From: Fibrella aquatilis
GTDB taxonomy: Bacteria; Bacteroidota; Bacteroidia; Cytophagales; Spirosomataceae
Direction of reading: 5' to 3'
DNA length: 64,000 bases
NCBI RefSeq assembly: GCF_017353255.1
Contig: NZ_JAFMYU010000006.1
Location: 271,113-335,112, forward strand
Notes under the pieces: generated by a model
What the model was told of the DNA's origin: nothing
Database searches by the model: none
Seen by the model: only the letters and a program-made list of their open reading frames with translations
Made by a program: the position numbers and the translations under genes
Shown: positions 8,173 through 16,428 of the stretch, one piece after another
Layout: each line of letters begins with the position of its first letter
Numbering within the stretch: the first letter of the stretch is position 1

Positions 8173-10602
8173 ATGCCCCTCCGCTCCCACCGCCCGTTGT
8201 TGGCGTTTCTGTTGTTTTTCTGGTTTGTAACAACCGGTTTTGCCCAGCCCGTTTTTCAATCCACGCAGCCCGCGCTGGTGGCCAATAGGTGGCAAAACAG
8301 CCTCTGGGAAGCCAAATGGCTGGTTCACCCAACGACCTCGGCGCGAGCCTATGGGGTATACCATTTTCGCAAAACGATCAGCGTTACGCAGAAGCCCGCC
8401 CGATTTATGGTGCACGTTTCGGCCGATAATCGCTACCGGCTGTTTGTGAACGGGCAGGCGGTGGCAATGGGTCCGGCGCGGGGCGACACCCAGCACTGGA
8501 ACTACGAAACAGTTGATTTGGCCCCGTTTATGCTGGCGGGGGCCAACACCCTGGCCGCTCAGGTGTGGCACCTGGGCGAGTCGGCACCGATGGCCCAGAT
8601 GAGTTACCAACTGGGGTTTGTGATGCAGGGCGACGGTGACGCCGAGAAGATCGTGAACACCAACAACACCTGGAAAGTATATCAGAACCCGGCTTATTCG
8701 CCCGTGAAAAACGATATGGCCCGGCTGCATACCTACGTGGTGGTGGGCGACGGCGACCGGGTAGACGGGGCGCAATACCCCTGGGGTTGGGAGCAGCCTG
8801 GCTTCGACGACAAAGCATGGCCCGCCGCCAAACCGCTTTGGTTTTCGGCCAAAACACGGGGGCTGGGCAGTGATGGTAACTGGGCACTGGTGCCCCGCAC
8901 CATTCCGCCTATGGCAGGCAAAACGGTGCGGCTCAGCAGCGTGCGCCGGGCCGTAAACGCGACCGTACCGCCCGATTTTTTGCAGGGTAAAACGCCGGTA
9001 CAGATTCCGGCCAATACCCTGGCTACGGTACTTTTCGACCAGAAAACGCTGACCAACGCCTATCCCGAACTAACCGTTTCGGCGGGAAAAGGAGCCTCGC
9101 TCACCCTGACCTACGCCGAAGGCCTGACCGATGCGAAAGGACAAAAAGGCAACCGTAACGAGGTAGACGGGCGCACTATGCTCGGTATCGACGACCAGTT
9201 TATGGCCGATGGTGGTCAGAAACGCACCTTCCGCCCACTTTGGTTTCGAACATATCGCTACCTGCAACTAACGGTGCAGACAAAAGATGACCCCCTGACA
9301 ATCAACGACTTGCTGGGCCAGTACACCGCCTACCCGTTCGAGCAGAAAGCCCGGTTCATGTCGCCCGACACCAGCCTGAGCCACGTTTGGGACGTGGGCT
9401 GGCGTACGGCCCAGCTCTGCGCGGGCGAAACCTACTACGACTGCCCCTATTACGAACAACTCCAGTACATTGGCGACACCCGCATTCAGGCCCTGATCTC
9501 GCTTTACGTATCTGGCGACGACCGCCTGATGCGCAAAGCTATCTTGGAGTATGACGACAGCCGCATTGCCGAGGGCCTTACCCAAAGCCGCTACCCCTCC
9601 GCCGACCAGCAGGTGATTCCCACGTTTTCGCTGTTTTGGGTGTGCATGGTCCACGACTACTGGATGCACCGCAAAGACGACGCTTTCGTGAGCGCCCGGC
9701 TGTTGGGCATCGAAAGCGTGCTGCGCTGGCACGAAAGCCGCATTGACCGCCTCACGGGCCTGAACGGAACGCTCACCTGGTGGAATTTCGTAGACTGGTC
9801 GTGGCCCTGGAACGCCACCGACGGTATTGGTGGTGTACCCGACGGGGCGCACGGGGGCGGGTCGAGTGTGCTCAGTCTGCAACAGGCCTACACATACCAG
9901 AAAGCCGCCGATCTGTTTGCGCATTACGGCCAGAACGAACGCGCCGAACATTACCGCGAACTGGCCCGGCGCATCAACAAAGCCGTTATGGATCGCTGTT
10001 GGGTGCCCACCAAAGGCCTTTTTGCCGATACGCCGGCTAAGAAACAGTACAGCCAACATGCCAACATCTTCGCCATCCTAAGCAACGCCATTCCCGCCGC
10101 TCAGCAGCGCGACCTGCTTAAAAAAGTCCTCGCTAGTGCTCCTGCCGACAGCCTGCGTCCGGCCACGTACTACTTTAAATTTTACCTTTTTCAGGCCCTG
10201 AAGAAAACCGGCCTGGGCGACGAGTTTTTGCCGCAGCTACAGCCCTGGCATACTATGATTGCCAACGGCCTCACCACTTTTGCCGAAGCCCCGGAACCCA
10301 CACGCTCTGACTGCCACGCCTGGAGCGCCTCGCCCGTCTACGAGTTTCTCTCCACTGTTTGCGGCATCAACCCCGCCGAACCAGGCTTCCGGTCGGTGCG
10401 TATCGAGCCGTTTTTGGGCACTCTCCCCAGCGCCGAAGGCACCATGCCCCACCCCAGCGGCGACATTTCGGTGCGCTTCGAGAAAGCCCCCGGTGGTACG
10501 CTGCGCGGCACCGTTACCCTCCCTCCTGGCCTGGGCGGCACCCTCCGCTGGCAGGGCCGCAGCAAAACGCTGGTAGCAGGTAAGCAGGAGGTTAGTTTGT
10601 GA
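8173..10602 (+). CDS. Secreted alpha-L-rhamnosidase-like glycosidase (GH78 type)
   Basis: 809 residues from the ATG at 8173, which gives a clean signal peptide (RPLLAFLLFFWFVTTGFAQ). Residues about 45-210 are an N-terminal beta-sandwich (VHVSADNRYRLFVNGQAV) and about 270-385 a second one. The (alpha/alpha)6 barrel has YYDCPYYEQLQYIGDTRIQ, matching the family's conserved C-P-x-x-E-x-x-x-x-x-G-D block with the candidate acid Glu near residue 428. The C-terminal beta domain ends with a typical rhamnosidase segment (FRSVRIEPFLGTLPSAEG). The family releases alpha-L-rhamnose from pectin, glycosides or gellan-like polymers. It likely acts in the periplasm or at the surface. No SusCD pair is adjacent. 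Confidence 0.85.
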   Translation: MPLRSHRPLLAFLLFFWFVTTGFAQPVFQSTQPALVANRWQNSLWEAKWLVHPTTSARAYGVYHFRKTISVTQKPARFMVHVSADNRYRLFVNGQAVAMGPARGDTQHWNYETVDLAPFMLAGANTLAAQVWHLGESAPMAQMSYQLGFVMQGDGDAEKIVNTNNTWKVYQNPAYSPVKNDMARLHTYVVVGDGDRVDGAQYPWGWEQPGFDDKAWPAAKPLWFSAKTRGLGSDGNWALVPRTIPPMAGKTVRLSSVRRAVNATVPPDFLQGKTPVQIPANTLATVLFDQKTLTNAYPELTVSAGKGASLTLTYAEGLTDAKGQKGNRNEVDGRTMLGIDDQFMADGGQKRTFRPLWFRTYRYLQLTVQTKDDPLTINDLLGQYTAYPFEQKARFMSPDTSLSHVWDVGWRTAQLCAGETYYDCPYYEQLQYIGDTRIQALISLYVSGDDRLMRKAILEYDDSRIAEGLTQSRYPSADQQVIPTFSLFWVCMVHDYWMHRKDDAFVSARLLGIESVLRWHESRIDRLTGLNGTLTWWNFVDWSWPWNATDGIGGVPDGAHGGGSSVLSLQQAYTYQKAADLFAHYGQNERAEHYRELARRINKAVMDRCWVPTKGLFADTPAKKQYSQHANIFAILSNAIPAAQQRDLLKKVLASAPADSLRPATYYFKFYLFQALKKTGLGDEFLPQLQPWHTMIANGLTTFAEAPEPTRSDCHAWSASPVYEFLSTVCGINPAEPGFRSVRIEPFLGTLPSAEGTMPHPSGDISVRFEKAPGGTLRGTVTLPPGLGGTLRWQGRSKTLVAGKQEVSL

Positions 10603-10614
10603 CTATTGAAACAA

Positions 10615-13254
10615 TCACTCCCCTATCCGCACCTTAGCGCCTGACCCAATCAACAATTTCCCCTGCTCAATCAACTGATTAGCAGCAGCTTGCCCGGTTA
10701 ATTTAACCACGTGACCGGGGCTGACCAGGGCTTTGTCCGAAAGCGTGGGCAGCAGCCCGCACGACCAAGTATTCGGCGATTGCCACGCGCCAGTGCGCAG
10801 GCTCGTGCGGAGGCGGGCGGTGGTGCAACGCGCCAGGGCGGTGCGGCTGAGCGTGGCAAACCAACCATCCTGCAAGCTACCGGCGTTGGGCTGAAGCGGG
10901 TCTACGCGAAACAGCACGGTTTTGGTCATGCCGCCCCAGACAAAATAATCCCGGTTTTTAATGGCCAGCGTGTGCCCGCGCCCGTCGGTGGTGAGACGCA
11001 CAACGGCCTCGCGCGTGGCCATGTCGGGGCTGAGAATGAGCAGGTATGCCCCGCCCAGGTAATCGCCCGGCTGGTGGTCGACGGTAATCGGGATGCCGTA
11101 GGCCGACGCCCCCGTTACGTAAGCCCGGCCATCTTCGTCGGCGGCAATGGCCCCGTATTTCGAGAAAACGGTGTTGGCTTTGGTACTGGGCAACCGGGCC
11201 GTAAACTGCTGACCCAGTGCGTATTGCCCCGTGGCAGGCTCATAGCGCCCCACAAAAAGCTTGATTTCCGTGTTTGAATTATTGAAATCCGCAAAATTGT
11301 CGCCACCCACCACCGTCACCTTCTGCATAATATCGAACGGGCTGTAGCGCAGCGCGTGGTTGCCGCCCGCCACCTCATAGGCCACGTAGAGCTTCCCATC
11401 CAGCCCCAGCGACGCGCGAAACGCCCGCACGTCGGCCATGTTGTTGTTCGAGGCGTTAAGCCAGCGGGGGTTACGGCTTCCGTCGGCCAGGAGTGAGTCG
11501 GCCTCCCAGTTATAAGCCACATATTTGGTGGTGGCGCAGTTGAACGACATCCCCCGAATCACGGGCACGTAAACCGGCAGCCGACCCGCGTTGGTTTGCG
11601 CGTTGAAGTTCCGAAACCCTACGCCGATGGCCGTCCCTGTGGCCTCGTCTACCACCACGTCGCCACTATACTGCGAGACGGCCCCAAAGTTGCCCAGTTC
11701 AACGCCCTCGCGGTTCTGCACCTTGATTTCCGTGCCCGATAGCTGCCCGTCGGGGTCGGTGCTGGTGCTGCTGAGGTACATGTTGGTGCCCCCCGGCCCG
11801 GCATCCACGCGCCATACGTAGCGCCCCGTGGGCATCGTTTTTTTCCACAAGATGGTGTCGGCAGCCACATTTAGTTTCAGCATCCCGTCGGCCCCGGCGG
11901 CCAGGTACAGGTTGTCGGTACTGTCGCGGGCCAGGTCAGTGACACGGGCGGCGAGGCGGGTGAGGGCCAGCACGGTCTTGCCGTCGGCGGTGAGTTTGAG
12001 CAGGCAACCCGGCGAGGTAGCAGTAGCGCCATTCAGCAATTTCGGCACCACGCCGGGAAACGAGACCGCCCCCAGATTGGCCGCCAGCACGATGGCCCCG
12101 TTTTGCTGAATCACCGATCCGCGCACGTCTTCGGCGTCGGAGGTGCCGCCCAGGTAGCTGGCCGAGGTAAAGTTATTTGCCACCACCACCAGCCGCAAGG
12201 GCACGTAGCCTACGCTGGCCCCCTGGTTATCTACGGCCCGGCTCGTGACGTCATACGTACCCACGCCGTAGCCCGACCAGTCTAAAGCATAATTGGCCGA
12301 TGTGCTCGATCCAATCTTTTGACTATTAGCATAATAGTCAACCCGAATTACGCTCCCGTCGGGGTCTGTGGCGGTGCTTTGCAGCGACAGCGTCGAGCCA
12401 ATGGGCACCGTCAGGCTGGCTGCAGCAGGAAAGGTGATCTTGCTCAGTGGCGCGTTATTAAGTCCATTGCCCCGCACCCGAAGGTTGTCGAAATACATTT
12501 TCTGATAGGCCCCCGTACGCCAGTCGTTACGGATGATGATGTGGTAGATACCATCGCGCGGGGCTACAAACGTACCGGCGCGACGGACCAAAAAATTGCT
12601 CGTCGAAGCTGACTTATAGCCAAAAATAAACGTAGTGTCCTGCAAGGATTGCGCCGGGGCGTAGAGCACCCGAATGGGCACGAGGTTAGACTTGCAGGCA
12701 TCGACAAACTCCACGGTGTAGGTCTCTCCCGCTTTCAACGAAATACCCGGCGAAGCGGCCATGTTGGCTTCCTGGATGTTGAATCCCCACAGCGAGGGCG
12801 TACCATGCCAGCCAAACGTACCTTCATTCCGCCAGTCGCTAACGAGTTTCCAGTAATCAAGCCCCTTGTCGAAATTCCAGTGGGCGTAAGGACCCACGGT
12901 ACCATCGGCGAAGGTGACGAGCATGGCAACGGGTGTCGATGTGCCCACCGCGCCCGCATTGCCGGTGGCGCGGGCAGTGAGGGTGTAACTGGCGGGGAGG
13001 AGGTCTTTCAGCGTATAGCTGTAGGGTTGCGTGGCCGTGGCTGCCAGGAAGGTAGTGAGCTTTTGTCCGTTTAGCAGCAGGTCAACCGCACTCAGCGACC
13101 CTACTGACGTGGTGGCGGTAAGGCTCACCGGAATGTCTACGCCTTCGGCAAAGGTGGTGTTGGTTTGGGGAGTAGTGATACCCACCTGTGGCTGGGCCAT
13201 TACCTGCGTTGACAAGCCAACGCATAAGCATACAATAGATAAAGCGTAGCGCAT
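10615..13254 (-). CDS. Large secreted Ig-domain protein with jelly-roll and propeller-like regions
   Basis: 879 residues from the ATG at 13254; the frame's upstream TTG is not needed. The signal peptide is MRYALSIVCLCVGLSTQVMA. Residues about 22-115 are an Ig-like domain (VDLLLNGQKLTTF), and about 120-265 a jelly-roll that looks carbohydrate binding (WNFDKGLDYWK, YFDNLRVRG). Residues about 275-360 are a second Ig-like domain (DPDGSVIRVDYYANSQKIG). A long repetitive beta region at about 370-800 resembles a propeller (SVIQQNGAIVLAAN). A Cytophagales-style C-terminus carries WQSPNTWSCGLLPTLSDKALV. No catalytic motif is seen. A surface glycan-binding or adhesive role is plausible. It converges on the GH78-like gene with a 12-base gap. 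Confidence 0.75.
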   Translation of the reverse strand: MRYALSIVCLCVGLSTQVMAQPQVGITTPQTNTTFAEGVDIPVSLTATTSVGSLSAVDLLLNGQKLTTFLAATATQPYSYTLKDLLPASYTLTARATGNAGAVGTSTPVAMLVTFADGTVGPYAHWNFDKGLDYWKLVSDWRNEGTFGWHGTPSLWGFNIQEANMAASPGISLKAGETYTVEFVDACKSNLVPIRVLYAPAQSLQDTTFIFGYKSASTSNFLVRRAGTFVAPRDGIYHIIIRNDWRTGAYQKMYFDNLRVRGNGLNNAPLSKITFPAAASLTVPIGSTLSLQSTATDPDGSVIRVDYYANSQKIGSSTSANYALDWSGYGVGTYDVTSRAVDNQGASVGYVPLRLVVVANNFTSASYLGGTSDAEDVRGSVIQQNGAIVLAANLGAVSFPGVVPKLLNGATATSPGCLLKLTADGKTVLALTRLAARVTDLARDSTDNLYLAAGADGMLKLNVAADTILWKKTMPTGRYVWRVDAGPGGTNMYLSSTSTDPDGQLSGTEIKVQNREGVELGNFGAVSQYSGDVVVDEATGTAIGVGFRNFNAQTNAGRLPVYVPVIRGMSFNCATTKYVAYNWEADSLLADGSRNPRWLNASNNNMADVRAFRASLGLDGKLYVAYEVAGGNHALRYSPFDIMQKVTVVGGDNFADFNNSNTEIKLFVGRYEPATGQYALGQQFTARLPSTKANTVFSKYGAIAADEDGRAYVTGASAYGIPITVDHQPGDYLGGAYLLILSPDMATREAVVRLTTDGRGHTLAIKNRDYFVWGGMTKTVLFRVDPLQPNAGSLQDGWFATLSRTALARCTTARLRTSLRTGAWQSPNTWSCGLLPTLSDKALVSPGHVVKLTGQAAANQLIEQGKLLIGSGAKVRIGE

Positions 13255-13265
13255 AAAGTACAAGG

Positions 13266-13286
13266 GTAAGTAGTAAGTAGTAAATA
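13266..13286. repeat. Three tandem GTAAGTA heptads
   Basis: GTAAGTA, GTAAGTA and GTAAATA stand directly between the stop codon of the TIM-barrel hydrolase gene (13294) and the ATG of the Ig-domain gene (13254), both on the minus strand. It is a single-arm member of the heptad family. Confidence 0.7.
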
Positions 13287-13293
13287 TTCCTGG

Positions 13294-14283
13294 TTATGCA
13301 CCAGGCTCAGTCAACCCGGCTCGGCACCAATGCTGTGTACCATCTTCGTCGAGCAGGTTGCCGTGCATGGGTTCGCCGAGTTCGTGGGTGAGCATGTTCA
13401 GGCCGGGGTTCCAGCACACGTCGAGGTCAGGCTCGTTGAGGGCCTCAAATTTGGCCCACCAGAGGGCCGGTGGGTGGCAGTCGGGGCGGTAAATATTGGC
13501 CGTTTCGGCCACCAACACTTTCTTATCGGGAAACAACCGACGGGCGGCCACCAGCATGCCGGGAATGTCGTTCTCGAAATAAATATTCAATCCCACAATG
13601 TCGAGCAGGTCAGAACGGCCTTGCTGCCAGGTAAAGCACTGATTGTCAATGGCCACTTGGTCATATTGCCCTAGCACGGTGGCAAAAGGCCGCGCCTGGT
13701 CATCCCAGGGCATGTCGCCCCAGCCCCAGGGTTCGCTCATGGCGGTCAGGCAGTTGGCATCGCCATCCTTTAGCCCCCTGGCAATGGCGATGGTGATGGC
13801 ACTGGTCTGTTTGTATACCGCCCACCAGTCGCGCCCACCAAATGGCCACTGCCGGTTGTTGGGCAGGGCAATCCAGTCGGTCCAGATGCCCAGTTCAACG
13901 CCCAGATTATAACTGCGGAACGACCCGGCATAACGCCGGGCAATGGTATAGGCCAGGTCATACATAGCCGCGGCAGCTTGTCCATTCCAGAACATGGCCT
14001 CGTCGATCCATTCGGGCAGGCCGTAATGATTCAGCGCCAGTTCAATTTGGCCATGGCTAACAGCCTGCAACCGGTCGAGCCAGGGGTAGTCGGGGCGGCG
14101 GTTGGTTTCGTCCCAGAGTACGGTGTCGCGGAAACGGGTGAGGCCCATCTGACGCGCTCGTTTGTAGTTCAGCTCCATCTGCCCTACGTGTCCCGTAGCG
14201 CGGGTGTTGGAGAAATGCAGCAGCCGACCATCGTCGCCCCGGCCCCGTACCACACTACCGTCGAAACACATCCCGTAGATCAT
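13294..14283 (-). CDS. TIM-barrel glycoside hydrolase-like protein
   Basis: 329 residues. The sequence reads as a clan-A type (beta/alpha)8 barrel: MIYGMCFDGSVVRG at strand 1, FRDTVLWDETNRRPDYPWLDRL, IELALNHYGLPEWIDEA, SYNLGVELGIWTDW, then LTAMSEPWGWGD (candidate acid/base Glu) and VLVAETANIYRP (candidate nucleophile Glu). Proteins with NHYGxPxW and SEP motifs are related to family 1 and family 5/39 enzymes, but I cannot place it in one family. No signal peptide is visible. It overlaps the TesA-like gene by the 4 bases ATGA, so the two are translationally coupled. Confidence 0.6.
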   Translation of the reverse strand: MIYGMCFDGSVVRGRGDDGRLLHFSNTRATGHVGQMELNYKRARQMGLTRFRDTVLWDETNRRPDYPWLDRLQAVSHGQIELALNHYGLPEWIDEAMFWNGQAAAAMYDLAYTIARRYAGSFRSYNLGVELGIWTDWIALPNNRQWPFGGRDWWAVYKQTSAITIAIARGLKDGDANCLTAMSEPWGWGDMPWDDQARPFATVLGQYDQVAIDNQCFTWQQGRSDLLDIVGLNIYFENDIPGMLVAARRLFPDKKVLVAETANIYRPDCHPPALWWAKFEALNEPDLDVCWNPGLNMLTHELGEPMHGNLLDEDGTQHWCRAGLTEPGA

Positions 14284-14975
14284 TTCGTCAGCATCTGCTC
14301 AATTACCCGCCAGACGTTTTCGGTTACGATGCGGTGGCCCTGCACATTGGGGTGGATGCCGTCGGGCTGATTAAGCCGGGGGATGCCGCCCACGTTTTCG
14401 AGCAGAAACGGGATCAGGACGGCCTTGTTTTTGGTGGCCAGTTCCTTGAAAATACCCCGGAATTCGGTGGTGTAGGCCTTGCCCAGATTGGGCGGAATCT
14501 GCATGCCTGCAATCACGATCTGCGTGGCAGGGTTCTTCAGCCGGACGGTGTCAATGATGGCCTGCAAATTGGCCCGCGACGACTTGAGCGGAATACCCCG
14601 CAGGCCATCGTTACCGCCCAGTTCGAGCACAAAGATGTCGCAGGGTTGACGCAAAATCCAGCCGATGCGGCTGCGCCCACCGGCGGTGGTTTCGCCACTC
14701 AGGCCCGCATTCACCACGCGGTAAGGCAAACCCAGCGAGTCGATTCGCGCACCAATCCGGTTAGGAAATGCATCGGCGGTGTTGTCGAGGCCGTAGCCTG
14801 CGGCAAGGCTGTTGCCAAAGAAAACAATGGTTTTTTTTCTTGTCGAAGTAGCTGTTGCTGAGCCAGTTGACGAATCGACACTGACACCTTCGGTTTTGGC
14901 TGTATCCTTTTTGGCGCCGCAACTGAGGCAAAGAGAAACGCTGGCCAGCACAACCAGTTGGCAAATACGCTGCAT
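14280..14975 (-). CDS. tesA: TesA-like GDSL/SGNH arylesterase lipoprotein
   Basis: 231 residues from the ATG at 14975, chosen because it yields a lipoprotein signal (VVLASVSLCLSCGAKK) with the lipobox Cys at 19; starts further upstream fall in the repeat. SGNH blocks are present: block I FFGNSLAAGYGL (Ser), block II NAGLSGETTAGG, block III ELGGNDGLRG, block V DGIHPNVQGH (Asp-His). The enzyme is an esterase or lysophospholipase acting in the periplasm, anchored by lipid. In many bacteria tesA stands next to ybbA and ybbP. Here the YbbA-like ATPase gene lies one small gene away, divergent, which supports the name. The symbol is by family resemblance only. Confidence 0.85.
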   Translation of the reverse strand: MQRICQLVVLASVSLCLSCGAKKDTAKTEGVSVDSSTGSATATSTRKKTIVFFGNSLAAGYGLDNTADAFPNRIGARIDSLGLPYRVVNAGLSGETTAGGRSRIGWILRQPCDIFVLELGGNDGLRGIPLKSSRANLQAIIDTVRLKNPATQIVIAGMQIPPNLGKAYTTEFRGIFKELATKNKAVLIPFLLENVGGIPRLNQPDGIHPNVQGHRIVTENVWRVIEQMLTK

Positions 14976-15026
14976 AGAAACCGGGTTTTCTACTACAAAC
15001 CGAATGCAACGCGACAGGTTCAAAAA

Positions 15027-15111
15027 GAGAGTGGTGAGTGCTAAACGGTAAGTGATGAGTGCGCTTCGCGTAAGCAAACTCATCACTTACCGTTTAGCAC
15101 TCACCACTCTC
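15027..15111. repeat. Perfect 34-bp inverted repeat made of heptads
   Basis: Arms 15027-15060 and 15078-15111 are exact reverse complements around a 17-base loop. The right arm reads in 7-base steps (ACTCATC, ACTTACC, GTTTAGC, ACTCACC). It starts directly at the stop codon of the small secreted protein (15112), and on the minus strand the hairpin is followed by five T, so it could act as an intrinsic terminator. Confidence 0.85.
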
Positions 15112-15459
15112 TTACTTATGACAATCAGCTACGATGTTCCACTGATCGGCTTTGCAGAGCGTGATGTCTTCCACTTTGCATTCCGACTTGTCTTCGGCAA
15201 TGAGCTTGACGTCCCACTTGCCGCAATCGACCTCCACGTCTATCGACTCGCCGGGGGCCAGCAGTTCGTCATCGTCTAGGATGTCATCGCCCCAGTGATC
15301 CTCATTGTCCGGCGAAATAAAGATCTGATCAACGGTGAAGTTGGTAGTGTTCTTGATGTGAATCGTCTTTTTGTCGGTTTGCTGAACGGTTTTTGCGGTA
15401 AAACCAGTGGCAACTGCCAGCGTAATGGCCAGGGTAAGCAGGAGTGGGTACTGTTTCAT
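15112..15459 (-). CDS. Small secreted acidic protein of unknown function
   Basis: 115 residues. MKQYPLLLTLAITLAVATGF is a signal peptide. The mature part is acidic and contains the phrase IFISPDNEDHWGDDILDDDELLAPGESIDVEV, a pattern I know from small exported proteins in several phyla but cannot name. Four cysteines in the C-terminal 45 residues (VDCGK, SECKV, TLCKA, ADCHK) could form two disulphides. The predicted fold is a small beta sandwich. It is separated from the downstream TesA-like gene by a terminator-like hairpin, so it is probably its own transcript. Confidence 0.7.
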   Translation of the reverse strand: MKQYPLLLTLAITLAVATGFTAKTVQQTDKKTIHIKNTTNFTVDQIFISPDNEDHWGDDILDDDELLAPGESIDVEVDCGKWDVKLIAEDKSECKVEDITLCKADQWNIVADCHK

Positions 15460-15655
15460 TCTTGTCTTGTTTATAGTGAACGACTGAGTAATAGTACGGT
15501 GCTTTACTAGTTAGCTTGTGGGATACTTACTAAGCAGTGCCCGATAGTTACTGAGCGCGACCAGGCACTGGCTGATATGTTGCGGCGACAGGCAAACGAA
15601 AGCGGCCCGGCCTGGGTTATTCCTTTAGAATTAGTACCGGCATACAACCCGACTT

Positions 15656-16342
15656 ATGAGCCTACGCGTTGATAACCTGACAAAGACTTACCAGAGTGCT
15701 GGCCAGACCCTGACCGTACTTCACGATGTGTCGTTTGACCTGCAACCCGGCGACAGCTTTGCCATTGTGGGGCCTAGCGGCAGCGGAAAAACTACCCTGC
15801 TGGGTCTGTGTGCTGGTTTAGACCGGGCCTCGTCGGGTAGTGTGTGGCTCAACGGCGTATTGCTCGACAACCTCAGCGAAGATCAGCGGGCGGCGGTGCG
15901 CAACCAGCACGTGGGCTTTATCTTCCAGAATTTTCAGTTACTACCCACCCTTACGGCCCTCGAAAACGTAATGGTACCGCTGGAACTGCGTGGTCAACGC
16001 GGGGCCGAGCGCATTGCCCGTGACCTGCTCGACCGCGTGGGTCTGGCCGACCGGGGCCACCACTACCCCCTGCAACTGAGCGGCGGCGAACAGCAACGCG
16101 TTTCGCTGGCGCGGGCATTCAGCAACCGGCCGGCCGTACTCTTTGCCGACGAACCCACCGGCAACCTCGACGAAGACACCAGCGCCACCGTAGAAAACCT
16201 CCTCTTCGACCTCAACCGCGAAGCGGGCACAACGCTCGTGATCGTGACCCACAACCTGGAACTCGCCGCCAAAACGGGCCGCATGATCCGCATTCGGGGG
16301 GGGCACGTGGTAGAGGACGTGGTAAAAAAAACCCTCGTATAG
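15656..16342 (+). CDS. ybbA: YbbA/LolD-type ABC transporter ATP-binding protein
   Basis: 228 residues, full length for the MacB/LolD/YbbA class. Walker A is GPSGSGKTTLL, Q-loop FIFQNFQLLPTLTALENVMVP, signature LSGGEQQRVSLARAF, Walker B VLFADEPTGNLD, and the H-loop VTHNLE. Such ATPases drive FtsX-type permeases that move lipids or lipoproteins or remodel the envelope instead of importing solutes. The natural partner is the 837-residue YbbP-like permease at 33723-36236, about 17.4 kb away on the same strand; tesA-like and ybbA-like genes are neighbours here, as in Escherichia coli. The stop codon lies inside a terminator hairpin. Confidence 0.88.
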   Translation: MSLRVDNLTKTYQSAGQTLTVLHDVSFDLQPGDSFAIVGPSGSGKTTLLGLCAGLDRASSGSVWLNGVLLDNLSEDQRAAVRNQHVGFIFQNFQLLPTLTALENVMVPLELRGQRGAERIARDLLDRVGLADRGHHYPLQLSGGEQQRVSLARAFSNRPAVLFADEPTGNLDEDTSATVENLLFDLNREAGTTLVIVTHNLELAAKTGRMIRIRGGHVVEDVVKKTLV

Positions 16343-16348
16343 GGTTTT
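16328..16348 (+). terminator. Hairpin terminator over the ybbA stop codon
   Basis: Arms AAAACCCT (16328-16335) and AGGGTTTT (16341-16348) are separated by CGTAT. The TAG stop codon at 16340-16342 lies within the hairpin. The right arm ends in four T, which serves as a short T-run on the plus strand. Confidence 0.6.
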
Positions 16349-16428
16349 CATTATGAAACAGCGCGCCGGTGAAGCCTACTTTTACGCAGATGGCAGGTTG
16401 CCATCTCCCTTTGTTTGCCGGGCATCGA

